Origin: Erigeron canadensis
Lineage: Eukaryota > Streptophyta > Magnoliopsida > Asterales > Asteraceae
Length of the DNA stretch: 64,000 nt
Reading direction: 5' to 3'
Assembly (NCBI RefSeq): GCF_010389155.1
Contig: NC_057767.1
Location: forward strand, 20,781,723 to 20,845,722
Position 1 is the first letter of the stretch. Each line of letters opens with the position of its first letter. The translations under genes were made by a program, and so were the position numbers. A model generated the notes under the pieces. It saw only the letters and a program-made list of their open reading frames with translations, had not been told where the DNA came from and searched no databases. Below, one piece after another: positions 46,350-57,306 of this stretch.

Positions 46350-47103
46350 GCTCTCTTGTGGGGTAGTAAAATCAGGATTGAGTGGAGCAGTAGGCTCAAA
46401 ACTCACAGGTGAAGCAATAGGCTCAAAACCAGGTGGAGAATAAGGAGTCGGTGGATCACTAAGAGTAGGACAACTCACACAAGTAGAAGACTGAGGTGGA
46501 ACAATATGACCAGGACTCAGAGGTGGAACAGTAGCAGTCGCATGTGGATCATCATAAGCCTGCTAAATAAATGGAGAACTAAGAGTAGGAGTAAAACCCG
46601 GTGGTGAAGCAACAAAAGTAGGCATATCTGGGGGAAGAGTGGACCAACAATATGTCATGGAGCAATAGTAGCACGAGGACTGGGAGGTGGTGTCATCGGG
46701 AATGGACCATTTGGCCCCGGGGTCAGCAAACGACACATCTATTGTATACGAGCATGCGTCGTGGTCATCATCCACTCCAGACTAGCCACAACGTGCTTCA
46801 TACTCCTGAGTCGAGATGCTAGATGTTGAAGCTCATGTGTCGTGTCTTCAGGGAGCTGGCAACCTGATAGTAGCGTCGCGGGCGATATGGTGGTGGGGGG
46901 TCCACCTGATTGTCGGCATCCCTATCGTGCAGAGGCCTCACAGGCACCTGCTCAATCCGTACTCCTGGAAATGGCGCTGGCATGATCAACGGCTCCGGTC
47001 CCTGCCACGGTAGTGTGCCATGCTCATACATCAACCTGGAGATGGCTTTACCAGACTTCTGGAGAATCTTTATCGCACATACACGGTAGTGTGCCATGCT
47101 CAT
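46350..47103 (-). pseudogene. decayed proline-rich coding fragment
   Basis: The minus strand has an open start at 47103 with YRVCAIKILQKSGKAISRL and GTLPWQGPEPLIMPAPFPG, followed by RPLHDRDADNQVDPPPPYRP. A stop follows, then more coding-like sequence (LQHLASRLRSMKHVVASLEW) and a long Pro/Leu-rich tail in shifting frames to about 46350. The GC content is clearly above its surroundings. It looks like the C-terminal part of a transposon-associated or captured host protein. I do not recognise the family with confidence. Confidence 0.45.
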
Positions 47104-47137
47104 ACTAACTTATGTACACAAAACATCCCGTTTTATG

Positions 47138-48808
47138 TAAGACAAGCACATACAACGCATTTGAAACGAGTATGTTGGCCCAATAGGCCCATTCGATTGA
47201 AAGACAATCACATATAATCCATTTGACCCATTTATACGGTTCAAGAACATAATTTGGCCTACTAGGCCCTATCGAGTGAAAGACGAGCACATACAACCCA
47301 ATTAGCCCATGAGATATCAAACGATCTGGATCTTTTGGAAATTACATACATATATCCATATATACATACACACGACTCACATGAGATATGAAACGAGTAT
47401 GTAGGCCCAATAGGCCCATTCGATTAAAATACGACCACATATAATCCATTTGACCTGTTAATTGCTGAACATAATTTGGCCCACTAGGCCCTATCGAGTG
47501 AAAGACGAGCACATACAACCCATTTGGCCCATAAGATATCAAACGATGTGGATCTTCTGGAAATTACATACATATATCCATATATACATGCACACGACTC
47601 ACATGAGATATGAAATGAGTATGTACACTCATTTGATTGAAAGACGAACACATATAATCCATTTGACCCATTTATACAAATGATGAACATAATTTGGCCC
47701 ACTAGGCCCATTCAAGTGAAAGACGAGCACATATAACCCATTAGGCCCATCAAATATCAAACGATGTGGATCTTTTAAATTTACATACATATATCCATAT
47801 ATAAAAACACACGACTCACATGAGATACGAAACGAATATGTAGGCCCAATAGGCCTATTCGATTAAAATACGAGCACATATAATCCATTTGACCCGTTTA
47901 TACAATTGCTGAACATAATTTGGCCCACTAGGCCATATCGAGTGAAAGATGAGCACATACAACCCATTTGACCCATGAGATATCAAACGATGTGGATCTT
48001 TTGAAAATTACATACATATATCCATATATACATACACACGACTCACATAAGATATGAAACGAGCATGTAGGCCCAATAGGCCCATTCGATTGAAAGACGG
48101 GGACATATAATCCATTTGACCCGTTTATACAAATGATGAAGATAATTTGGCCCACTAGGCCCATTCGAGTAAAAGACGAGCACATACAACCCAATTGGCC
48201 CATGAGATATCAAACGATGTGGATTTTTTGAATTTACTTACATATATCCATATATACATACACATGACGCACGACTCACGTGAGATATGAAACGAATATG
48301 TAGGCCCAATAGGCCCATTCGATTAAAATGCGAGCACATATAATCCATTTGACCCGTTTATACAATTGATGAACATAATTTGGCCCACTAGGCCCTATCG
48401 AGTGAAAGTCAAGCACATACAACCCATTCGGCCCATGAGATATCAAACGGTGTGGATCTTTTGGATATTATATACATATATCCATATATACATGCATATG
48501 ACTCACATGAGATATGAAACAAGTATGTAGGCCCAACAGGCCTATTCGATTGAAAGACAAGCACATATAATCCACTTGACCTATTTATACAAATGATGAA
48601 CATAATTTGGCCCACTAGGCCCATTCGAGTGAAAGGCGAGCACATACAACCCATTTGGCCCATGAGATATCAAACGAGTGAGGCCCACTAGGCCCAAAAG
48701 ACCCATTCGAGTAAAAGATGTGCATATACAACCCATTTGACCTATTTATACAAATGATAAACATAATTTGGCCCATAAGGCCCAATAGCCCCATTTGAGA
48801 AGCATATT
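47138..48808. repeat. tandem satellite, about 225-bp unit, seven copies, dimeric order
   Basis: Units beginning TATGTAGGCCCAATAGGCC start at 47171, 47398, 47620, 47837, 48064, 48297 and 48524 (spacing 217-233 bp), plus a shortened last copy to about 48808. Within each unit a GGCCC-rich half and an ACATACATATATCCATATATACA half alternate. Units alternate between CGATTGAAAG and CGATTAAAAT variants, suggesting a dimer of about 450 bp as the amplified unit. The array lies inside a TIR element and is too short to be centromeric or knob satellite. Confidence 0.9.
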
Positions 48809-49276
48809 GACCCGTAGCATATCAAGTTTATTTGATTTTTTTTATATAAAAAATGTTGCTTTTTATGTCGTTTTATATAATATGGGCTAGCAGCCATAAA
48901 TACTCTCCATTTTATATTATACGAATAATTATGGGACACCTATTTGTTTGCTTTTTATGTCATTTATCTAATACGGACGGTATTATATTAGCCAGGTAAA
49001 ATACTCTCCGTTTTATAGTATATGGATAATTATGGGACACCTATTGATGGTATTAACGTGGGGATGGTAAGTGATTAATATTGCAAAATATTAAGGAAGA
49101 GGGACCATAAGTGATAAATAGTGAAAACACATGGACACATTTTGTTTTCTATTCTTTTTTTTTTCTTTAAATATAAAATATCCACCATTTTAAATATGTG
49201 ACGGTCCATATTACTTTTTAATGTATGCTGAAACTAAGTTGTCAGACTCTGACAGGTCAGTGAAAGATGCAAAATT

Positions 49277-49373
49277 ATTTACACACCATTTTTTCCCCGT
49301 TTAACTTCATACGGGTCGTTTTTGACACTAAAACGGGGAGTTCTACACGAAATGGGCGTATGAGCGGTGTGTA
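49277..49373. mobile_element. palindromic MITE, TTACACACC family, copy 2
   Basis: TTACACACCATTTTTTCCCC ... ATGAGCGGTGTGTAGA with an inner CCCCGTTT / AAACGGGG pair. It belongs to the same family as 45203-45325. Confidence 0.55.
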
Positions 49374-49710
49374 GATGACAGTAAATGATGTATAAATAGA
49401 CTCTCCCTTTCTAAAATTGTTATTAGGCTACCTTCCCTTTCTTCCAACTTTTATTATATTTTATATTAATCCTATAATAAAATAAACTCACTTTTATTAA
49501 ATATAAACAGTACATTTATAAAATTAAAACAAATTACATCTAGAATAAAAAAATAACACGATAAAACTTTTACATTATTATTTTTTTTTTAAAAAAAACC
49601 TTCAACGTTGTCAATGCTTTTGTGGCAATTTCCAAATGTGTTCGACTAGAGCGCCTCAAAGACAGTTGTGCGTCACTCGATCACGTAACTTATTGAGTCC
49701 CAATGCTATT
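49374..49710. other. AT-rich DNA with a possible PIF/Harbinger scrap
   Basis: Mostly AT-rich. The minus strand of 49615-49690 reads DRVTHNCL then ALVEHIW, which recalls the C-terminal end of plant PIF/Harbinger (ALP1-like) transposase genes. It is too short to be sure. Nothing else seen. Confidence 0.3.
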
Positions 49711-50689
49711 TGTAAATTTGGTGATGACAAATCTGATATACAAACACTTAGTAATCTTTTTGGTTCTTGTAATCTGATCTGGGTCAGACTAAGCTGACAC
49801 AGCTTGCGATCTGTAACTGACCCAGATCATGCTTCATATATTGTAATGGTTACAGCATTCAGTCCAAATCAAAGAGGAGGATTGAAGATAGAAGATCAAG
49901 TTGTTGGTGGAAGACAGCTTGGGATTAGCAGTCAGCTTGGAAACACTTAGATAGATTTGCTCTTGACAAACGAGCAATCTGTGTCTAACAATTAGTGAAT
50001 ATTACAGCCTGGATTTGTTGATAAGGACGTATGATGTGACTAGGAAGGTTCCTAGAATCTGGGTTGGTGGTTTATTTACATATGTGTGTCCATACTCTCA
50101 TTGGATGATCAAAATGACGTGCTGCAGGTTTTGGGGACCACAAGTACGATGAAGGCACGTTCCAATATTCCCTGATCATCCAACATAATTTATATACGTG
50201 GCATATTTGGACACCAAGAGTTATTGAAGCTTTCGCCTATAAAAGCTTCAATCCTTGAAGGCATATAGTGACACTCCTTTGAATCATTCTTCACACAAGT
50301 TCTCTGCTTTTACACACAGCTTGGCCTGTGAGAAGTTAGCATGGGCTGCTTCTCTTGAGCCAGAACTTTTGGATTGTTGTTTGTCATTTCATAGGGTTGT
50401 TTAGATATTGTAGGTTATCTTATTTCCGCAACAATCCTGTAATTCTTTGTATAGCTTAAATCTTAATAAAGGATTACATTTGAAAAACGCAATCTGTGTT
50501 CAAAAATGTTTATTCTGCTTTACTGTTTTATTGATTCCTACTTACTGCATTAAGTTATATCTATCTTTATGAATCTCTAAAACTATTTTCTTATAAGTTA
50601 GTTAAGGAAAAACGAAAAGTTGTATTCACCCCCTCTACAACTATTTGTGTACATTATACTTTGGTATTCTGCTACATCTTTGGGACACA
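49711..50689 (+). repeat. 5' LTR of element A
   Basis: Starts about 49711 (TGTAAATTTGGTGATGAC) and ends GGGACACA at 50689. TATA box CCTATAAAAG is near 50236, and an AATAAAGGATT poly-A signal is near 50464. The start is approximate because the other LTR is outside. Confidence 0.7.
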
Positions 50690-50764
50690 ATAAGTGGTAT
50701 CAGAGCAAGGGTTAAAAATTGACTTGACTTGATCCTTGCTTATTTTCCTTAAGTGTAAAGCATA

Positions 50765-51466
50765 ATGTCATCTATTGTAGATAATGGTTCTTCTACCCGA
50801 CCACCCACGTTTGATAAAGATGATTTCAGTGGGTGGAAAGGTCGTATGTCTTTGTTCCTTGAATCCATTGACAACAATATGCCTGACATCCTTGTGAATG
50901 GTCCTTATGTTCCTACATCGACTGTTGTGATTGACGCTGTGGTCAGGGAAGGTCACCCAACCATTCCTGCCACAGTTAAATCCATTGTTAAGGACAAGGC
51001 AGATTGGGGGGATGAGGATAGGAGATTAGCCAACTTGGATGTGAAGGCACGTAACTTCATTGTTCAAGCTGTGCCTAAAGACATTTACCATTCAATCAAA
51101 ATGTGTTCTACAACAAAGAAAATGTGGGGTACATTGACTATCATGTTTGAAGGTTGCTCTACCTCCATGGAATCCACCATTACTACTCTCACTAGGAGGT
51201 ATGAGAGATTTTTGTCATTGAGAAATGAATCCTTGACTGACACTCATATCCGCTTTAATGCTTTAGTAAATGATTTAGCTGCTGTTGGAATTACTAAGAA
51301 AACTGATGTGTTGAAAACCAAATTTCTTGATTCTCTACCACCTAAATGGAATAATTATATCTCTTCTGTAAAATTAAATTATGTGTATCAAGATCTTGAT
51401 CTCCCTGGACTTTTTGGTTTACTCCATAACCAAGAATGTTCAGAAGCTGAGAAACTAATTGCTATG
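50765..51466 (+). pseudogene. gag of element A, cut by element B
   Basis: Open from ATG 50765 for 234 codons with the Copia UBN2 gag core: PPTFDKDDFSGWKGRMSLFL, DRRLANLDVKARNFI, TTKKMWGTLTIMFEGC, TKFLDSLPPKWNNYI, and a GLLHNQECSEAEKLIAM end. The next bases (51467 on) are the LTR of element B; the apparent last eight codons and stop come from it. The zinc knuckle and pol would follow on the far side. The frame up to the break is intact, which suggests the interruption happened before much decay. Confidence 0.88.
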
Positions 51467-51923
51467 TGTTGGTGCATTTCCGGGTGACAACATCATTATA
51501 GAAGTTTGTCTTGAGTCTATTGAATATGTACTTCTAATAAACGTTAAGTTTTCGCGTATAATAAAGTCAACCTTGACTGTTAACCAAGTCAAGCTCGACC
51601 ATTGACTAGGTCGAGCTCGACCTTTGACCTGATATCCGAAATGGGCTTTGGTCCATGATATTCTAGGTCCGTCTAAGTCCATTAGTTTTAGTATAAATAG
51701 AAGATTAATCCTTATGCTTAAGAAAAATCTTCTAGCTTTTGTTTCTTTCGTATTCTCGTGTTCAGGAACTTGGTATTTACTTGTAATTGCATTTACTGAA
51801 GTAATATACGGTTCCAGTTTATTCATATTCGTATTTGTGTTGTTGATTGCTTTTGTATAAGATTTTCCGCACTTATACATTAGTTACTTAATCTCGTGTG
51901 ATCCCGTGGCAAAGGGATTTACA
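51467..51923 (+). repeat. 5' LTR of element B (457 bp)
   Basis: From TGTTGGTGC to GGGATTTACA. A TATA box (TATAAATAG) is at about 51692. The following ATTGGTATCAGAGCC (51924-51938) is the primer site, cut after GAGCC by element C. Confidence 0.88.
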
Positions 51924-51938
51924 ATTGGTATCAGAGCC

Positions 51939-52220
51939 TGTTAGAAATTCAAAATAGTGCTTAGTTGTATTTCATTATCTTTGTTAATTTGTATATGTAA
52001 TATAAGGTTGAGGGGGAGCTTTTGTATTTACTTAGAGTATAAATACCCCTCAAGCCTTAACCTTTTGTAACCTTTTGATCATAATTGCAAAATATATTTC
52101 CAAGCTTTCCACACACACTTTTCTGTCTCTCTCAATACACACACTAACACACACACACATCCACCATTGTTAATCACCTTACTTTCGCACCCGAACACGA
52201 ACGATTTCTGAAATATTACA
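51939..52220 (+). repeat. 5' LTR of element C
   Basis: 282 bp from TGTTAGAAATTC to GAAATATTACA. TATAAATA box at 52038. It differs from the 3' LTR at five positions by my reading (about 98% identity). Confidence 0.95.
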
Positions 52221-52234
52221 TGTGGTATCAGAGC

Positions 52235-53219
52235 AAAACAACAATCTGTTGACGATCCAGGACAGATTCAATACATATTCATTGAATTCTGTTCAAATTC
52301 TGCTTCTACGTGTTCAAAGAACCTTTTTACCGCCATTTCTGTTCTTCAACAATTTACATTCAATTTCTGTTCAATTTTCTAGCTTTTGTTCACTAATACT
52401 TTCCAAATCATATTTCAAAATATTCTGTTAAGTTTCAGAATCAAATTCAAAGTTTTGAGTAAAAATCAAAATTTTCGAAAATTTGATCAAACTTTGATTT
52501 TCACAAATAAGTTGATTTGAGATATGGAATTGTTTTTAGGATTGTGCGCGATCATTTTCTGAGCATTTTGATGTTTGGATCACATCCTAATTCTCAAAAC
52601 TGAGTGAGAATTGATCTATTTTGTATCAAAAACCATTTGTTTTATCTGATTCTGTTTATATGTGCAGGTATTACAAAACGATCTTTGTTGGAGGAACTAA
52701 AACGATCTCATTTTGTATCAAAAACCATTTTGAAGTTAAAACGATCTAATTTAGATCGTTCTAGCTTATATAATTCTGTGTGAATTGTGTGATGTGTGGA
52801 TCGTGATTCTGAAGTTGTTGTGATTAGGAATCACACACTTCCTTGGGTAACTGATCTCCTTGAGATTGGTTTTGCTCAAAAACTTCCAAATCATTGTGTT
52901 ACTCTGCCCAAATTTTTCAAAGTTTTCATACTTAGAAAATTTTTCACCCAAATTGTTAAAACGATCTAAATTTAGATCGTTCTAACTTTTCATTACAATT
53001 CCTTAAAACGATCTCTTTTAAAAACATTTCATTTTTTTTCTTTTCCTTCTTCTTTCGTCTTTATTCTTCATCACTTAGAAAATCTCTTTTCTAAAACGAT
53101 CTAATTTAGATCGTTCTGTTTTCATTTTTCAATACTTAGAATTTTTTTCAAAAATCTAAAAAGATCTAAATTTCTAATTTCATTTTCTAAATCAATTTTT
53201 TTTAAATCAATCATTTCAA
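52235..53219 (+). other. leader of element C with AACGATCT palindromes
   Basis: Non-coding. Complete palindromes of the form AACGATCT-(A)AATTT-AGATCGTT lie near 52740, 52960 and 53095. Half-sites (AAAACGATCTC or AAAACGATCTT) are near 52675, 52700 and 53007. The same motif forms the cluster at 56150-56840. Confidence 0.85.
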
Positions 53220-55045
53220 ATGACAACAATCAACATCAATTCAGACTTTTCATCAAGAGAGGTACAAGTTTTTACTCAAACTGATTACTTGTCTCTTCAA
53301 ACAACTGCTGATACTTTGACAATGCAAAATCATACTTTGAAGACAAATTTGAATAAAGCTAAACAAGAAGCTTTTTCTCAACTCTCAATAGCTCATGATG
53401 CTCTCAAAGTTAACTATGAATCTTTGAAAGAAATGCATTTGTCAAGCAACAGTTCTCAAGTTGTTTCACCCAATGCACATTTAACCAATAAATCTCAAGA
53501 CCTTGAAAAAACTGTCCATTCACTCAAGCAAACCATTGAGACCCTACAGCTTGAGAAAACCAATGAATGGATAAGAGCAAATGCAAGACAAGCAGATGTT
53601 AAGTTTCTCACAAACAAAATGAAAGATATGAGACCAAATTGTGAAAAACATGAAAGACAGATTTCTGACTTAAACAGTTCTTGTTTTCTCAAAGGAGTTG
53701 AAATTGAAACTCTTCAAAAACAAGTTGAAGATTTGAAAGCAAACATTTTGTTCTACCAAGAGAAAATTTACAAAATAGAACAAAATCCTTTCTTAGATTT
53801 CACTACTTATTACAACAAATCAAAGATTGATAAATCAGAACTTCTTTTTGGTTTAGGTTGTGAGAATCCAGCACATTTAGAGAAAATTCAAAAAGAAGAT
53901 CTTGGTGCTTTGTATGATGAAAAATTTCTTCGCCTTGACATGATACAAGAATTCATCAGACCATCTGAGGATGATTTTGAGTCAGATGATGTTGAAAGAC
54001 CAAAACCAACTCAAATAAACATTGATTATGTTGCTCTTAATGATTCTTACAAGAAAACTCATAACAGATCAATTTATGAGTTAGAAGAAATAGACAACAT
54101 TTCAGTGAAACAAAATGAGTCTCAACAAAAGTCTTCCAAATCAATTTCCCACAGAGCTTATATTCCAACTACCATATTGGAAAAAGAAATTGAAAACCTA
54201 AAACAAAAAGTTGAGTCTCAACAAAAGGTCATTGAACATCTGAAAACTCAAGATTATTTCCCAAAGGTAAGTGAGACCACTCCTACCCATATGATAATCA
54301 ATCATAATTCTGATGATTGTTCCACTCCATCCAATGGGAGTGAGAATTCTACAAAAGTATTGCAGGATGATTGCATCTCTTCTAAAGAAATCCAAGATAT
54401 GTCCACAACAATGCTATCATCATTTCTCAAGATTGAAGAAAAAATTCAAGCTTTGAAGACTAAACGTCTTGCTTCTGTCAAAAAGGTACTTTCTTTTGAA
54501 CCCCTGTGATAACACCAAATGACAAAAGTAAAGTGATTTTAGAGCATAAAATTGAGATTCCTGAAAATTTTAAGGCTAAAGCAAAAGCATTGATTGAAAA
54601 GATGACTACCAAAACTGGTTCTCAACCAAAAAGTCAATCAAAAATTTAAAAGGGAGTTAAACAACTTTCTTTCAAAAAGCCTAAAGTTGAATCAAAGAAG
54701 GAATCTAAATCTAAGATTGCTCCAACTTCATTTTACTCACTCAAAAGTCAGATTGCACCAACTGACAAAGGAAAGGACACCATTAAGGTTCATGTTTCAT
54801 CTGTTTCTAGAACCTCTGCTCTTAAAACTATCTCTAAAAATAGTCCAATATCCAAGATGTCAAAAACTAGTCAAGTTTTCCTCACAAAAGACACATCTAA
54901 GGGTATAACTATTTATAGGGATCAGTATGGATGGTTCACTGTCAAAACTCCAAAGAAACAGAATTCCAAATCTTCAAACAATACCATGATCAATTTTTCT
55001 AACCCAAAAGGACCCATACAACAGTGGGTACCAAAAACAACTTAA
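53220..55045 (+). pseudogene. ORF1 of element C: gag-linker-like coiled-coil protein
   Basis: Starts at ATG 53220 and is open for 429 codons to 54509. After a frame change near 54500 a TAA in the new frame (about 54647) is followed by open sequence to 55045. The first 300 residues are largely coiled-coil-like (LEKTVHSLKQTIETLQLEK, ILEKEIENLKQKVESQQKVI). The end reads ITIYRDQYGWFTVKTPKK and NPKGPIQQWVPKTT. In Copia polyproteins of this group a GP..WVPK phrase lies in the linker just before the protease WYLDSG motif. ORF1 therefore looks like the linker between gag and protease, without the gag core and without zinc knuckles. It is not recognisable as any enzyme. Whether the shift at 54500 is decay or a recoding site cannot be told. 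Confidence 0.68.
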
Positions 55046-56149
55046 TTTTTTTTGTAAGTAATAAAGGTCTGTGCTACGTTCTTCCACTTTGGAAGACATT
55101 CAACACATGATCCTGGAATGAGTTTCTGATCAAAGAAACTATCTCAAATAAGTGCTAATTACTAATTTACTAACTTTCCTCTGCATGTTGTGTAAAAATC
55201 CTCCATCTCTCTAATTTCATTCATTATCTGTCAAACATTGATGCTATGCTTACGTGCAATATGTTTTATATCATGCAATGTTTGAGGGGGAGAGAAAGGA
55301 TAATTCATGAAGCGAGGGGGAGTTTGTATATTTGCACTATTTGATTAGAAACTCATTGTTATTTTAGAAAAACAAAATAGAAAAATAGAAAATTTGAAAA
55401 TTCACAAAAATATTTTTTTTTTTTTGTTTTGTTTAGTATTGTTTCAAAATTCTGTTATTAGAAAAAGCCCAAAACAAGTCAAGCCCGATACCAATCAAAC
55501 CATACCTGACCCAGATAGCCAAACCCGATCCAATCAGCCATACCTGACCCATTTTCTTTTCTTTCTCTTTAAGGAGGGAAAGATTAATTTTTCTTTCTTA
55601 TCTATTAACATTTACCCGTAATTCTAACTCTCTCACCAAAAATCTTGATAAAAACTTTTTGTTTCTAATCATCAAAAGAAGTTAAGGGTCTTGTTCCAAA
55701 TCGTTCTGTGATCATTTCTTTCTATAACATCATCATCTTTCAATCACATCCACAGGTACTATCTCGGTTTGAATGTAGATTTTAGTTTTACAATTCTTCT
55801 TGAATTTCTCGATTCTGTTAGTACTTCTGTGTTAACTGTGTGAAATAGAAGCATGTTCAGGATAGGTGTAAATGATTACTACATGTTTAAATGCTTTGTT
55901 TGATGTTTTTGAAAATTTAAAAACCCTTCCCACCCTGTTCTTGAAAATAAAGTTGATCAGAGTATGTTTAAATGGATTAATGAGTTTCTGTTCAGATATG
56001 TTGTGCTATGATATTGTTAGTTTTGCTAGGGATGAATGTTATGCCATGCTCAAGTTGCAGTTTGATCCATTGAATGTGAATATTGATGTATGCCTGGTTA
56101 ACTGAAAAGTGTTTGGCAAAAATATTTTATTTTAGAGTTGTTTGATCCT
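55046..56149 (+). other. gene-free stretch of element C where pol would be expected
   Basis: No ORF with retroviral motifs. Two GAGGGGGAG purine tracts (55285, 55315) precede T-rich DNA. A stretch at 55490-55760 with a repeated (A)CC(A/T)GACCCA phrase and a CT-rich, UTR-like end followed by CACAG/GTACTA resembles the 5' region of a plant transcript. It could be an acquired host or element leader. Confidence 0.5.
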
Positions 56150-56840
56150 AAAACGATCTAAATTTAGATCGTTTTGGTTTCTAAACGACTTGGAAGTAAA
56201 ATAAGTTTACCATTCACATTTTCTATTTTCTTCATGTTATTTCTTTGTTAAATCCTTGAGACTGAGACCAAAACGATCTAATTTGGATCGTTCTTGGGTC
56301 TGAACGCTGTGTGGTTTGAGAATGAAGTTTGGAATTCGATTGATGGGTAACTGAATTCTTATGAATTTGGTTCGCTCAAATTTGATACTTTTAAGTGTAA
56401 GGAGAAATCATGAATTTGATTTCACTTTATATCTTTTAAGTGTTAGAAAACCTTTCAAATAGAAGTGAAGTTTTTCTCAAAATTTTTCCAAAACGATCTA
56501 AATTAGATCGTTTCATTTTTCTTCACTTCAAAATTTTTCAACAAAATCTAAAACGATCTCTTTTAGATCGTTTTACCTTTTCTTTCCAAATACTTAAACA
56601 TTTTTTTCTCTCACATGAGAAACTTAAAATGATCTCTTTTAGATCGTTTTACTTCCTTTTCCCATACTTAAACTTTTTCTCAAATAAAGGTTTAACACGA
56701 TCTCTTTTAGATCGTTTCATCTTCAATTTTCCATACTTCATTATTTTTCTTTAAATCTTTCAAAACGATCTAAATTTAGACCGTTTCATTTCTTCAACTG
56801 AGTCTAACCTAGAACGATCTAATTTAGATCGTTCTGGTTT
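56150..56840 (+). repeat. cluster of AACGATCT/AGATCGTT palindromes, eight sites
   Basis: Sites near 56151, 56273, 56491, 56551, 56627, 56698, 56762 and 56812. Each is AACGATCT, 4-6 T/A bases and AGATCGTT, with occasional single changes. Spacing is 50-220 bp. Conserved palindromes in non-coding parts are known for Sireviruses. Confidence 0.88.
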
Positions 56841-56949
56841 TCTATACTTCGAATTTTTTTTCTTCTTTTCAAAATTTTTTTTAATTTTTTATTATTGTGT
56901 GGTGTGACAAACTGTTTTGTATAATCATATAATTGTCATATGTTTTGGA

Positions 56950-57215
56950 ATACGAGGAATCGAACGCCTTTGTGTACTTCCTTATTATTCTCAAATATAT
57001 AATACTTATATGATTATATATTATTTTTAAAGTTCTATACATATCAAAGTATATAAGAGTACAAAGAATTGATCGCCTTTGTGAACTTCTTTGTAAACTT
57101 ATATATGGAAAATATGTATTTAACTACTCTGTGTTTATTTTCTCATAACAAATGATTTATAAAGGATACACTGAGTTGATCGCCTTTGTGAACCTCCTTG
57201 TATCTTATATAAATT
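56950..57215 (+). repeat. three diverged repeats of about 108 bp before ORF2
   Basis: Three copies of a block (GA(A/G)T(C/T)GA(A/T)CGCCTTTGTG(A/T)AC(T/C)TCCTT) with the GCCTTTGTG core at 56966, 57075 and 57182. Spacing is 109 and 107 bp. Their place just upstream of the third ORF parallels the three 106-bp repeats at 25858-26175. Confidence 0.8.
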
Positions 57216-57306
57216 GTCTGTGTGAACCTTGTTATTTGCTATTCAAATATCATTTTTCTGTGTGTGATAAAAGTTTTATGTCTTAAAACAGAAAATTATA
57301 AAAATA

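Larger units (their letters stand above)
45450..49150. mobile_element. long-TIR element of 3.7 kb with gene remnant and satellite
   Basis: Arms of about 200 bp are inverted. ATTATCACTTATC, CCATCAATAGGTGTC and TATGCTATAAAACGG at 45480-45635 mirror CCGTTTTATAGTATATGG, GACACCTATTGATGG and CATAAGTGATAAATAGTG at 49010-49120. Inside are a decayed proline-rich coding piece (46350-47103) and a tandem array (47138-48808). No transposase seen; superfamily unknown, Mutator-like from arm length. Confidence 0.55.
49711..51466 (+). mobile_element. Copia element A, 5' LTR and gag (interrupted)
   Basis: 5' part of a Copia element: LTR (about 49711-50689), primer site TGGTATCAGAGC at 50695-50706, leader and gag from 50765. 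At 51467 element B interrupts gag; the rest of A must lie beyond the right edge of the window, after the end of B. Confidence 0.85.

Noticed and set aside
47138..48808. Regular repeats resembling a CRISPR array
   Set aside because: Units are about 225 bp without short unique spacers, and the DNA is clearly plant nuclear. It is a tandem satellite.
51924..51938. Element C as the interior of element B
   Set aside because: The short distance from the LTR of B to element C first suggested one element. The exact GAGCC duplication and the separate LTR pair show C is an insertion.
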